From positions 8,056,689-8,120,688 of the forward strand of contig BTRK01000002.1 in assembly GCA_036245805.1 (NCBI GenBank): 64,000 bases of DNA, read 5' to 3'. Below the pieces are notes generated by a model that searched no databases, was not told where the DNA came from, and saw only the letters and a program-made list of their open reading frames with translations. This document shows, piece by piece, positions 13,801 through 23,862 of the stretch (position 1 is its first letter; every line of letters starts with the position of its first letter). The translations under genes and the position numbers were made by a program. The stretch is from Pristionchus mayeri. Taxonomy: Eukaryota > Nematoda > Chromadorea > Rhabditida > Neodiplogasteridae.

Positions 13801-15465
13801 GGAGCCGACAATCTCTTGCCAAAATTTCCAACTTCTTGGATTCTCTATTTCTTATTGCGTGGCGCTGTTAGTGCATTACCCGACTAAATCTTTTAAGTGT
13901 TTGAGAAAATTGTCTCAAAAATGTGCCTGATAAAATTAAACCGATGTCTAATCAGGCACTTGCAGACGCCCCTCCCATCATGAACACCACCATCACCGGG
14001 AACGCTCTCCGCACTCCTCTCCCCGGCACTCGTCTGATCGCCACCGTGCCTCCCCTCCCTCCTCCCATCACTACCGGCACGCCGCCTCGCCTCCCTCGCC
14101 CAAGCCAATGATTGAGGAGATCGACGCGTCCAAGCTGGTCGAGCCACTGGAGGATGATGGCGGTGAGCAGGGGAGGGAATCTCAAAAATTTGGAAGTAGG
14201 AAGGGTTGTGTTTCAGGGTGTTCATATCACGGTTAGGATGTCGGTGATCGCGAATCAGTTACACTTGGACTGGAAAATTTTTTTAATGTTGGCGCTTTCT
14301 GAAATGGTATTCAATGCATGCATGAATTGGTTGCAGGCTGGGACGACGTGGCGCGCATGCTCAGCCCGGAGAAGGTGGTAGTGGAGAAGAAGGGTGAGTA
14401 GAAAGATAGAGAGACGACTCTCTCAATATTACACACTCTCTCGCCTGTCAGGCAAAGTGAAACAGTGTATAATATTAGTTCAGACGGGAGTTACTGAATA
14501 GTTAGATCGTGAAAGTACCGTAATCATCGTCTACAGTAATCTCCGTTCCAGCGAAGAAGCCTCTGCTCGCAGCGGCGCCCCCGCCCCAGCCAGTGCCGCC
14601 GCACCGACCGATGCCGAGGGGTGAGAGAATTATATTCACTTCTTAGCTTTGATAATAATGAGAAAACATGAAAAAATTGAAAACGATGAACAATTCTCAA
14701 TTGTGATTTCGTGTTTCATGAAGTGCATGTAAGCCTGTGGCAATGGAATCCATAATGCGTATCTCGTTTCCTCGTGTGGAATAACCTCTACCCTTTGGCG
14801 AGCCACAATCTTAGCAGATTGAGTATAAATATCCATCTGCAGACTCTCCGCCCATGGCCGGTGGTTTCTTCTCGCAGCCGGCGTTGTCCTCGGTGAAGCC
14901 TAAGATCGCCTTCCACGACTCGCAGCCCTTCTACCAGAGGAAATCAGAGGTACTGTAGGAGTACTGTACGATTACTGTAGTTTACCAAATTCTATCGAGA
15001 ATTGGCGTAAATTTTCCTTTTTCTGTCTAGTAAAGAAAGAGAAAAGATGATAAAAAGGAGAGTGAAACAAAGGGAAACATTTCTTTCTAGATGGCGTCGC
15101 ATTCGTCGCATTCACGCCCGGCGTTCTTCGACGCGCCTAGAGCGGATGGCCGCTCGTCCGCTAGCTACGCGCCGCCGCCCGCCTCTGACGCGTACAGGTG
15201 GGTTACAGTTTCAGACGATATTCTTCCTTTGGTCTAGTCTATTCGCAGAGTTTGTGAGAGTCTTGTGAGTTTGTTATACCAAAATGTGAGAGATTTCGAA
15301 TAGTTACGGTAATCGTAGATGGGTTACGATAGTTGACCGCTAAGTGAAGTTTTACTCGATTGCAGTCGCGCCATATCGTACGAGGACCTGGCGAGCAGCA
15401 ACGGCGCGGCGACCTACCGCGGCGGCCCGGCGCCCGGCTGGGAGCGCGACAGCAGAAGATATTAA
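4857..15465 (+). CDS. Arg/Ser/Glu-rich nuclear-type protein, 23 exons, 915 aa, family not recognised
   Basis: Exons, all phase-consistent: 4857-4932, 5016-5081, 5315-5512, 5584-5619, 5713-5751, 5825-5883, 6232-6296, 6342-6411, 6562-6641, 6766-6837, 6975-7077, 10781-11260, 11357-11460, 11590-11664, 11960-12295, 12580-12717, 13358-13471, 13966-14162, 14337-14393, 14552-14620, 14843-14949, 15091-15197, 15366-15465. The N-terminus has short repeats ending in HYETG or RYETG. Next come RS/RD/KE blocks and a long Lys/Glu-rich acidic-basic exon (10781-11260). After it there is an Ala/Pro/Tyr segment with AYDAYDAYDPY, Arg-Glu-Tyr repeats, His-Ser stretches, and a more conserved-looking tail (PMIEEIDASKLVEPLEDD, then DDVARMLSPEKVV). 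There is no RRM or zinc finger. The composition suggests a disordered RNA-processing or nuclear factor, which is inference only. The 3.7 kb intron 11 holds a transposon. Confidence 0.72.
7078..10780 (+). other. Large intron 11 of the Arg/Ser-rich gene
   Basis: Starts GTGAAT and ends CTTTCAG. Besides the mariner-like element at 7871-9185 it holds two copies of a roughly 33-base word (7573-7605 and 10031-10063, both containing GATGGTGTATCAAGATCATA) and a local repeat of GGCCTCCCTTGCGGAACGCT at about 7531 and 7606. No other coding potential was recognised; the open frames here lack splice signals and protein-like composition. Confidence 0.6.
7871..9185 (+). mobile_element. Degenerate mariner/Tc1-like (DDxD) transposon
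   Basis: 1315 bases with terminal inverted repeats CAGGGTGCGCCATAATTACG and its complement, flanked by TA on both sides (7869-7870, 9186-9187), the classic IS630/Tc1/mariner target duplication. The plus strand encodes scattered transposase remnants. A helix-turn-helix-like block lies near 8235-8370 (RKMVLRN, DLLKSRLTLRTYKY), a first catalytic-type motif SDVNIFTVE near 8470, and remnants of the QQDSTPSH and PPDLNPLD regions near 8740-8870 in which both expected aspartates are lost. Several frames and stops are mixed, so it is inactive. It sits inside an intron of the Arg/Ser-rich gene. Confidence 0.82.
12773..13100 (+). repeat. Tandem partial duplications of exon 16 end inside intron 16
   Basis: The last bases of exon 16 (GGGACTACTATGAGGAGAG then GTGAGCGA, about 12699-12726) recur at about 12990-13018. 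The surrounding roughly 130-base stretch (TGTAGTATTTGCGAG ... ATGGGTTCAGC ... AAGATGGTGGGG) is present twice, at 12780-12910 and 12970-13095. The second copy keeps an open frame but no clean acceptor-donor pair, so I read it as an intronic tandem duplication and not as an extra exon. Confidence 0.6.
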
Positions 15466-15999
15466 GCCGTTCCGAAGATACTTAGCGTTCCGCCCTGTCC
15501 ACTAAGAGTTCTGTCGTTTAGCACCATCTCAACTTAATTTAAAGTGTCTTCTAATTTTCTATTTGCCGATTGTGAGAAATTGATGGGGCATACGGGTCCG
15601 ACGGTACTGTACCGCCCGTACTGCAGATGTGCGCTTTGACCTAATGTAGTGTATTGTTGCCCATCTTTAGGAAGAACGCGCTCACATCTTTGTTTCAAGA
15701 ATTTTACAAGTAATAGCGCCTGCTAATAATCAATCCGTGTGTGAGCATAAATGCCGTTCGCTATGTTTTCATGCAATGACGATGTTGCTATTACCAGTTT
15801 GATGCTGGATCAATATCTGTTGAGCGTATGCTGTGGAATACCGTTGGTCCATGCGACAAGCTATCCCGCCCGGATTATGTATCATCCCATATTAATCCCA
15901 CTTCTTTGTCCGAATGGATTATGTTTTTGGTTTGGTTACCGTAATCCTACCTCTGTTGAGCTACCGTAATCCCCTCCCTCTTCAGTTCGATACGCAGTG
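15466..15999 (+). other. 3' region of Arg/Ser-rich gene and upstream region of MIC10
   Basis: 534 bases between two genes on the same strand. A 3' splice-like CTCTTCAG ends at 15985, fifteen bases before the MIC10 ATG, and could be a trans-splice acceptor. A palindromic GGTACTGTACC lies near 15602. No gene was seen. Confidence 0.4.
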
Positions 16000-17647
16000 A
16001 TGGCTCCTTCGCTCTCTGAGGATCAGCTGGGAGAGAAGATCGACCGTTGCTTCGCTGACTCGCTGCTCAAGGTTTGCTCCATTTCCTCATTATTACCACT
16101 ATCAGATCACTCATGTATATGGTTCTCGTATTGGAAAATTTGTGTTGAATTTTCGTGTAAGTTTCATTCCCACTCGATAAACAAACGCTCATCGGATATG
16201 TAAAGTCCATGAAACGTACATGAAAATATCACAAAAAATTTCCATAAACGAACTCTACTCATGCGCCTTATTGATTCGTCGCGCCTCAGGCGTAGATAAA
16301 TTACAGTTTCACGATATGGGTAATTTTGTCATATTTCGGTTGCGTTTCAGGTGTGCTAGATTAGTGATGAGCTGCTGAACTATTACGCTCACCCGAAACT
16401 TATCCGAAATTACGTCAAAATTAACCAAAAGGGAAACCCTAATAATTTATTTTTATTATTGTTATAATTGTTAAGATCTCGGGAGGAGTCGCCATCGGCA
16501 TCGTCGCCTCCGTCGCCTTCTTCAAGGTAAGGGGACCTTAGGGGCCTTAAGCTGGATTAAGGACGCTAAGGTCACTTAGGATGAGCATATGGTGCCTAAG
16601 GAATTGAAGGGTTTCATCTATGCAGCATGAGCGATTTTCAAATATCCTCTTCCGGAATTTTGACAAAAAAGAATGAGACTGTGATTTTATGTTTCACAAT
16701 AAGTGTATCAGAGCACGGCGTCTCTGAACATCAATCGTTTCCTCATAAGTAGCGAAAAAATATTTAAAAATATTGAGAATACATTTTGAGAGATACTTTT
16801 TCCCCCCTTCTCATGGCCGCGATGATAGCCAAGCGATATTCTGGTTTCATTCGACCTCCATAGCCTAGAGTATCAATTGCCAACGATTACTTGCCGGATT
16901 TATTTAGTAATAAGGACGAATAAAAAATACAGTTCAATATTATGTAGCCTTACGGTATTTGCCCTGCTCTATGCTCCTAAATATTGATTGTCTCACCTCT
17001 TCGTCCTTTCTCTTCAATCCATGCACGTTCATTGGTTTACTTTTCACATTAGTTTCACGGTTTCTATTTTAATGTTTCCCGCTTATTGTATCAAGTCGGG
17101 GATTCCGACGGGCATCGATAATCAGCCCACTGATACGTCTGACAAATATTACAAAATATGTTTTCTAGGTTTTTAAAAGTTTCAAATATTGATCCCTCAG
17201 GGTCGCGCCTTCCCCATCTATGCGAATAGCCAAGTGATATTCTGTTTTCATACTAGCTGTATAAAGTCTAGAGTGTCGCTTTTCAACACAATTTTCTAGT
17301 ATTGATCCGTTCCTCCTCCAGGGTCGCGCCTTCCCCATCTGGCTGGGCTCGGGCATCGGCATCGGCGCCGGCTGGAGCAACTGCCGCCACGACCTCAACG
17401 CGCCCTTCCTCGTGCACGGCAAGAAAGTCCCGGCCGGAACCGACCCCCAGGTATACGGTAGCATCCAGATATCGATTGATTAGGGGGAGAGGGTGCTAAC
17501 TTTGATTGATTGAGAGAGACCGAAGTGATTAAGTTGAAGGTAGAATATAGAAGAGAAATGGCGAGGTACAATTTAGACGCAGATTATTTTGTGTTGCAAT
17601 ATTTTCAGGGCCGACCCGTGTACACCATTGTCACCGACAAGAAGTAA
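16000..17647 (+). CDS. MIC10 (MINOS1), MICOS complex subunit, 96 aa
   Basis: Four exons, all phase 0: 16000-16071, 16476-16526, 17322-17450, 17609-17647. The product begins MAPSLSEDQLGEK, continues DRCFADSLLK, and has two short hydrophobic hairpin segments with glycine motifs: GGVAIGIVASVAFF (about residues 27-40) and GSGIGIGAGWSNC (about 50-62). Then comes CRHDLNAPFLVHGKK. The order (SEDxLGxK, DRCxAD, paired GxGxGxG membrane helices, NCxHDxxAP) and the length match MIC10, which oligomerises in the inner mitochondrial membrane and bends cristae junctions. Intron 2 contains a second copy of the first bases of exon 3 at about 17202-17222. The 3' UTR begins right after TAA at 17645. Confidence 0.93.
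17200..17300 (+). repeat. Partial duplicate of MIC10 exon 3 start within intron 2
   Basis: CAGGGTCGCGCCTTCCCCATCT occurs at about 17199-17220 and again at the true exon 3 acceptor (17319 onward). A flanking block (GCCAAGYGATATTCTG ... TAGAGTGTC) also occurs near 16828 and 17229, so the whole segment looks tandemly duplicated. The intronic copy diverges straight after 20 bases and runs into stops, so it should not be used as an exon. Confidence 0.6.
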
Positions 17648-18119
17648 GGAAGTCCGCCTATCGTACGCCGACCCCCTAGCCCCTGTCCCTTTCCGCTCAG
17701 GAGTAGAGTATTGATTGATTGAGCGTCTCCTTTGTAGAATGTAGTAGAGTGTAATCGAGTGTCTCTACGAGTTATTTGTATTTCGTCTCTTCTCTTTTGT
17801 TTGGAGTGATGAGTGATAAAGAGATATTTGTAATCCATTCAATGGTATTGAACTTAAATGAGAATATAATGTTATAATTGTTAGATCACCATGTTTCTTC
17901 AATGTTGAAAATGCTGAGATCTAGACGGCTTGATAAGAATTTTTGAAACCATTCGAATCGACTCTAACGAATTTCTCTCCGATGCCTTCTTTGGTCAATG
18001 AGTGAAACCCTACTCTCCCATCTCTTTTTAGCCCTTATCTCAACGTCATTTCCTTCTCCCTCCATCCTCCTCCTCCTCCTCCTCCTCCTCCTCCTCTCAT
18101 TTCTCGTCTCTCCTCCGGA
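17648..18119. other. Intergenic: MIC10 3' region and leader of SH2-like copy 1
   Basis: No gene was seen. A CTC/CCT trinucleotide run (about 18060-18097) sits just before the SH2-like ATG. The same pyrimidine-rich leader and CTCATTTCTC...TCTCCTCCGGA precede the intact inverted copy, so the duplication includes the 5' leader. Confidence 0.5.
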
Positions 18120-19995
18120 ATGGGCGAATCCTCTCGCCGTTGTCGCTCTTCTCACCGCTCCTCGCTCAAGGAGAAGTAAGCACCAGCTACCGTAACCAGA
18201 GATACCGTAACCAGGAGATGCTCTACCGCAGCCCCAAAGATACCGTAGTATGAAGGTCATACCCCATGCCTAAAGGACTTCCGTTTACTACAATAATCGT
18301 CTACCGTATCCCTACCGTAACTTAGTACTGTATTTAGGCGAACTCCGTGCCCTTCCCGCTCGCGCCCCGCCTCGCCGCCGGCCTACTCGGTCGAGGAGAA
18401 CACCGAGGGCGAACTGGTGAGGAATATCGATCGGGATACGTTACCTGGTACCGTACACTGTACACAATTACCGTACCCCATCCAGGTGAACTCGCGCCTC
18501 AACGTCAAGTGGCCGCAGACTGAGGAGACGTAAGGCGAGGTAAAGAATATTATGTGAGGATACTGTAGGCTACAGTACTCACACTACCGTATGACTACAG
18601 TAATCTCCATTTGCAGCGTCGCTACCTCTCGTTCGACGACGACGAAGAGAGCGTCAGTGGAATGAAGCACTCTGCAGGATACTGTAACCTACAGTATCCT
18701 TCGAGTGCCGGGATACTGTAACCGTTGGTTACCGTAACCTTTGCAGATGAGTGATAGGCTACAGAGCGAGCGCCGCAGTAGGAAGAGCCGATCGAAGAAG
18801 GAGAAGAAAGAGAAGAAGGAGAAAAGAGAGAAGAATGAGAGGAAGAAGAGAGAGGCGGCGGTGCGGGAACTTCACCTACAGTACCACTCATCAGGCTGAC
18901 TCCTCTCGCGCGCGCTCGCCCTTGTCCGCAGAGGGACCATACATCACGCTGAGCGTCGGATCGGAGAAGAATGAGGAGGTGGGTGCAGCCAAGAAAAAGG
19001 GGCGGAGCCTAACGCCACATTTCAGTCCGATCGCAGCAAGTGTGTTCGGCGCGAGCGCAAGGTCGTCCAGACGAGTCGTGAAATCGATATGCAGGATCTA
19101 CCGTAATCTATGAGTACTTTAACTTCACAGGCGTCGCGGAAATCGCGGCGCAGCGCTCACCAGACGGACGAGGAAGGGAAGGCGATCGATTCGGTCGTCT
19201 TCGATTCGGTACGGATCAGTTCTCGATACGAGCTACCGTATCCCTTGAGCTCAGTTTGCGACAACACCTACCGTACCTTTTCAGCGCTCGCAGATGCGTT
19301 GTTACCAGCAGAGCAGCAACATCCTACCGACGAAGGCTCGCAACAGCAGCCGCTCCCCCAAAGTTACGGTAAGGATACTGTAGCAATACCGTACTCCCAA
19401 ATCGATTTTGATGATGATTGAAGAGTACGGTAGCAATTCATTAAATAATCGATATTCGAAGACCGCCCGCGAGAACGAGGTCTACAATCAGTGCTACGTC
19501 GGCGTCAAGAAGGCGAGGGCCGTTGAGAAGATGCTCGTGTCAGTGACCTACCGTACCTATGGATACTGTAATCTGCTGTATCCTACCGTACTCCTTCTGC
19601 AGGCGCCCGGGCCAGTTCTTCCTGTACTATGAGAAACCGAAAGAGGGCGAGATCCCGATGCCGGTCAACACGAAGGTCGCCTACCGTAACTCGGAAAATC
19701 AGGTAAATACGGTACCTGCTCTTGATTGAATGCGGCATACTGTGGGGACTACCGTAATCCTTACAGGGCCTCCATTACCCCATCCGGTGCTTCCAAGGCA
19801 CCGACGGCCAAAGCCACTACGTCGTGATGCAGAACGAGCACGCCGGAAAGATGGTACGGTACCCATGGGATACGGGATCACGATATCGTATTCCAATACC
19901 GTAATCCAACATTACGACAGCTTTTGCAGTTCACATCAATTCCCTCGCTGGCCAAATACTACTCGCAACTCGAGAACCCCTCGGTCTCGCACTGA
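18120..19995 (+). pseudogene. SH2-like RS-rich protein, copy 1 (damaged)
   Basis: Recognisable exons: 18120-18175, 18338-18416, 18486-18539, 18617-18652, 18747-18860, 18895-18978, 19026-~19078, 19131-19208, 19285-19362, 19462-19538, 19603-19702, 19767-19853, 19930-19995. It starts MGESSRRCRSS and ends with a C-terminal domain that includes YVGVKKARAVEKML, PGQFFLYYEK, GLHYPIRCFQ and FTSIPSLAKYYSQL, resembling an SH2 fold. Two lesions relative to the inverted copy are visible. A TAA at 18531-18533 replaces a TAC codon in exon 3; skipping that 54-base exon would keep frame. The donor after the exon at 19026 is also lost: the bases corresponding to CCCAG|GTGTGT are deleted. The rest is well conserved, so it may be recently inactivated or alternatively spliced. 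The intron between the exons at 18747 and 18895 is only 34 bases. Confidence 0.72.
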
Positions 19996-20177
19996 TCTCG
20001 AAGGATTACGGTAGCGCCCTCCTATCAATCGATCAATTCTCTTCCTAACTTGTGGTCCCGTGCCTAACGCACGCGATTTCGTGTACTGATCAAATAGCTG
20101 TCAAAGAATAAAGCTTGAACAGTGTACACTCGTTGTGTATAACAGCAAAAATCGATGATCATACGCACAAAAGATTT

Positions 20178-20296
20178 GCACGGAGTGGGGTTCGAACCCA
20201 CGCACCCATACGGGTACCAGAACACCCAGGAGGCACTGAACTCGTGCCAAGCTTGTCGCTTGAGTCTGGCGCCTTAGACCACTCGGCCATCCGTGC
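20178..20296 (-). tRNA. tRNA-Leu(CAA) with intron, copy 1
   Basis: On the minus strand the sequence folds as a class II tRNA. The acceptor stem is GCACGGA/TCCGTGC, the A-box region is TGGCCGAGTGGTCTAAGG, and the anticodon stem is CCAGA/TCTGG with loop CTCAAG+T giving anticodon CAA. A long variable arm (ACCCGTATGGGT) and a T-arm with GGTTCGAACC follow. An intron of about 36 bases begins one base 3' of the anticodon, as is common for this isoacceptor. It is identical to copy 2, intron included, and is its mirror image about position 20523. Confidence 0.93.
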
Positions 20297-20749
20297 GTGT
20301 GAGCGGTTCGCGCTAGTAAGGTCCATCTACATATTCCGTCGTTTTCCCTATCTTTCTCTTTCGACCTTCCCCCTGTTTTTCATTTGAACATTTTTTGAAT
20401 TGTTGACCAAGCCGAAATATTCTCCCCGCGTAGCAAAGTTTTCATGGAAAGATATTAGCTTCTCATTATGGCGGTGATCTACATGTGTGTTACGGGGGCT
20501 GCATCTGAGGATAGTAAGGGGTGAGAGGAGAGCGAAATTTGCCGGCGACTCTAAATTGTTCACCAATCCAAGACTGGTTTCCCGTGCAAAGTTGAGAAAC
20601 GACAATCAAGTTCTGTGATTACTCGGGCAGAACAGATCAACTTGTCAACGTAATACGAGGGAAGCCAGAGGGAAAAGGACGAAAGAGAAAGATAGGAAAA
20701 AATGACGGAATTTTTGCGGATGAACATTACAAGCGCGTCCCTCTCACAA
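20297..20749. other. Spacer of the inverted duplication
   Basis: The first and last roughly 90 bases are inverted copies of each other (CCTATCTTTCTCTTTCG on both sides). The central part of about 260 bases is unique, with no gene seen. Confidence 0.6.
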
Positions 20750-20868
20750 GCACGGATGGCCGAGTGGTCTAAGGCGCCAGACTCAAGCGACAAGCTTGGC
20801 ACGAGTTCAGTGCCTCCTGGGTGTTCTGGTACCCGTATGGGTGCGTGGGTTCGAACCCCACTCCGTGC
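20750..20868 (+). tRNA. tRNA-Leu(CAA) with intron, copy 2
   Basis: Same 119-base gene as 20178-20296 in the opposite orientation. It has the 7 bp acceptor stem, A-box TGGCCGAGTGG, anticodon CAA, an intron of about 36 bases, a long variable arm and B-box GGTTCGAACCC. The two copies are identical base for base although their flanks have diverged. Confidence 0.93.
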
Positions 20869-21068
20869 AAAGTTTTGCATATCATTATCGATTTTTGATG
20901 TATCATTTATTTTTAATGTACATTCAACGAGAACTCGAGCTCACTGTTCAAGCTTTATTCTCTGACAGTGTTTTATACACAAAATCGGGTACGTAAGCTT
21001 CTAAGCTACTACATGTTAGGGATATAATCGATCAATCGATAGGACGGGGCTACAGTAATCCTTCGAGA

Positions 21069-23862
21069 TCAGTTCGAGACCGAGGGGTTCTCGAGTTGCG
21101 AGTAGTGTTTGGCCAACGAGGGAATCGATGTGAACTGCAAAAGGTGTCGTAAAGCAAGATTGCGCCACGAGATTACGGTATCTTGATACCGTATCCTTTG
21201 GTACCGTACCATCTTTCCCGCGTGGTCGTTCTGCATGACGACGTAGTGGCTTTGGCCGTCGGTACCTTGGAAGCACCGGATGGGATAGTGGAGCGCCTGC
21301 AGGGATTACGATAGGCACTACAGTATACACTCCTACCGTAGTATGTCTACAGTATGCCGAAAGACGATACAGTACTCTGCACTACAGTTCCCTCTTCTAT
21401 AGTATTGCCAGGGCAGTTACCGTATTCACCTGATTATCCGAGTTACGGTAGGCGACCTTCAGGTTGACCGACATTGGAATCTCGCCCTCTTTCGGCGTCT
21501 CGTAGTACAGGAAGAACTGGCCCGGGCGCCTGCAGAAAGAGTACGGTAGGATATGGTTGATTACGGTAACCAAAGTTACGGTAGGTCACTGACACGAGCA
21601 TCTTCTCGACGGCCCTCGCCTTCTTGACGCCGACGTAGCACTTATTGTAGACCTCGTTCTCGCGGGCGGTCTGCAGATATTGATTGGTTACTGAGTTGCT
21701 ACCGTACTCCCCAATCATCACAATCAACTAGGGAATACGGTATCGCTACAATATCCCTACCGTAACTCTGGGGGAGCGGCTGCTGTTCGTCGGGAGGATG
21801 TCGCTGCTCTGCTGGTAGCGACGCATCTGCGAACGCTGAAAGGGCACTGTAGGTTGAATCGAAAACTGAGCTCAAGGGATACTGTAACTCGTATCGAGAA
21901 CTGAGCACAGCACCCGATTACGGTACTTGCTAGGTACCGTAATCTCCCGTACCGAATCGAAGACGACCGAGTCGATCGCCTTCCCTTCCTCGTCCGTGTG
22001 GTAGCCGTCGCGCCACGACTTACGCGATACCTGCGAGGGTACGGTAATAAGAGATTACGGTACTTGCTGTTAATCGATTTTCGAAACACACCTGGGGACT
22101 CGTCTGGACGACCTTGCGCTCGCGGCGCACACACTTGCTGCGATCGGACTGAAATGAGCAATTAGGCTCAGCCTCTTGACTCCGCCCCTCACCTCCGCCT
22201 CCTTCTCCGATCCGACGCTGAGCGAGATGTACGGGCCCTCGGCGGACAGAGGCGAACGTGCGCGAGAGGAGTCGGCCTGAGGATTACTGTAGGTAAGGGT
22301 ACGGTATGGCCAATATCGATTGATATTGACCAGGTATCTTGTTGGCTGTCTTATATACGGTAGGATATCGCACCTCTTTCTCACTCTTCTCAATCTCATT
22401 GATCTTTGATCTCTTCGATCGCTTCTCACTCTTCTCCTTCTCTTTCTTTTCCCTTTCCTCCATCTTCTTCTTCTCTTTCTTCTCATTCTTCTCCTTCTTC
22501 TCTTTCTTCTCCTTCTTCGATCGGCTCTTCCTACTGCGCCGCTCGCTCTGCAGCCTATCACTCATCTGCAAAGGTTACGGTAACCACCGGCTACAATATC
22601 CAGGCACTCGAAGGATACTGTAGGTTACGGCACTTCTTCACTTAACCGGACCATTCCATAACAATCGAAAACATTGATTGGGACGGTGATGACTGATTTG
22701 GGAATTAGACACAGTTAGCCATTAAATCGGAATGCATTGGCTAAATTTTGTGTAATTATCTAGTCATTAACACAATGACTCTACGATCATTCTCAATTGT
22801 TATGGAATGGCCCGGCCAAGTGAAGAAGTGCCTAGGTTACAGTATCCTACAGAGTGTCTCATCTCACTGACGCTGTCTTCATCATCGTCGAACTTGAGGT
22901 AGCTGCGCTGCAATATGTGATTACTGTATTCGTACTTCAGTGCTACAGTACCTGCTCCACTGCTTGCGTCCGCTTGGCGCTGAGACGACAGCTCACCTGG
23001 ATTGGGTACGGCAATCGGGTACGGTAATTGGGTACGGTACCCTGGTTCCGGGTACAAGGTGCCGTAACCGGATCTCAGTATCAGATACCGTAACCCGCTT
23101 CCTACCTGATCGTTCTCGGTGATCACGTCAACTGAGTAGACCGGCGGGCAGGGAGGGTCACGCGAAGATCGCCTGAAGAATACGGAATAGGAAGTTTACG
23201 GTATCCACAGTTATCGATTCGGAACAGGGTACGGTAGCTGGATCATGGGTACTGTAGCTGGGTCAGGGGTACTGTTTCTTGATCAAGGTACGGTAGCTGA
23301 TCCTCAGACTACGGTATCCTCGGGAGGAGAGCAGGTGCTTACTTCTCCTTGCGCGAGGAGGGCCGAGAGGAGTAGCGACGCTGCAATCGGAAATTACTTT
23401 AGGCATACGGTAGGTGGAAGTACTGTAGCCTACAGTACTCAGGCACCATCGTCGATACCTCGGCGTACTTGTCCACTGGTTCAGGCCACTTGACATTGAG
23501 ACGATAGTTCACCTGGATTTTGGGTACGGTATGTGGATACGGTATTCAGGATCCGGGTACCGTAACCCGATCGATATCCCTTACCAGTTCGCCCTCGGTG
23601 TTCTGCTCGACCGAGTAGGCGGGCGGCGAGGCGGTGCTCGAGCGGAGAGGGCGGCAACGAGCTCGCCTGAATATGGTAGGCTACGGTAGTTGGTTATGGT
23701 ATCTATGCGAACGCTTCCTCAATAGCGAGACTCTGAGATTACGGTATCGCTGGATTTACGGTAGAGGATCTCCGGGGTACGGTATCGGGGAGGGGTAGGT
23801 GCTTACTTCTCCTTGCGCGAGGATCGGCGAGAGGAGCGACGGCGACTAGACGATTCGCCCAT
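21069..23862 (-). CDS. SH2-like RS-rich protein, copy 2 (intact, 395 aa)
   Basis: Sixteen phase-consistent exons on the minus strand: 23807-23862, 23585-23666, 23459-23512, 23343-23380, 23106-23172, 22952-22996, 22872-22907, 22374-22565, 22193-22276, 22092-22148, 21953-22030, 21767-21835, 21594-21670, 21430-21529, 21210-21296, 21069-21134. The N-terminus is RS-rich (MGESSSRRRSSRRSSRKEK) and is followed by a module ending PPAYSVEQNTEGEL. A second, shorter version follows (SSRKEK ... CPPVYSV). A Lys/Glu coiled or disordered block comes next (residues about 125-190). The C-terminal roughly 110 residues resemble SH2: YVGVKKARAVEKML, PGQFFLYYE, LHYPIRCFQG, HYVVMQN, FTSIPSLAKHYSQL. The usual phosphotyrosine-contacting Arg of the FLVR strand aligns with Tyr (FFLYY). 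Role unknown; it could be an adaptor that does not bind phosphotyrosine. Confidence 0.78.

Larger units (their letters stand above)
18060..20390 (+). repeat. Left arm of large inverted duplication (SH2-like gene + tRNA-Leu)
   Basis: This segment is homologous, in reverse orientation, to about 20655-23930. Exons, the AATAAA-containing 3' region (AGAATAAAGCTTGAACAGTG), the tRNA and roughly 90 bases beyond the tRNA all align. The symmetry axis is near 20523. The right arm is longer by almost 1 kb because of extra exons near the gene start. Introns have drifted strongly while exons are conserved. Confidence 0.85.

Noticed and set aside
18486..18530. Alternative donor at 18530 (AC|GTAAGG) to avoid the TAA in SH2-like copy 1
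   Set aside because: It would change the reading phase and destroy the match of the next exon to the intact copy.
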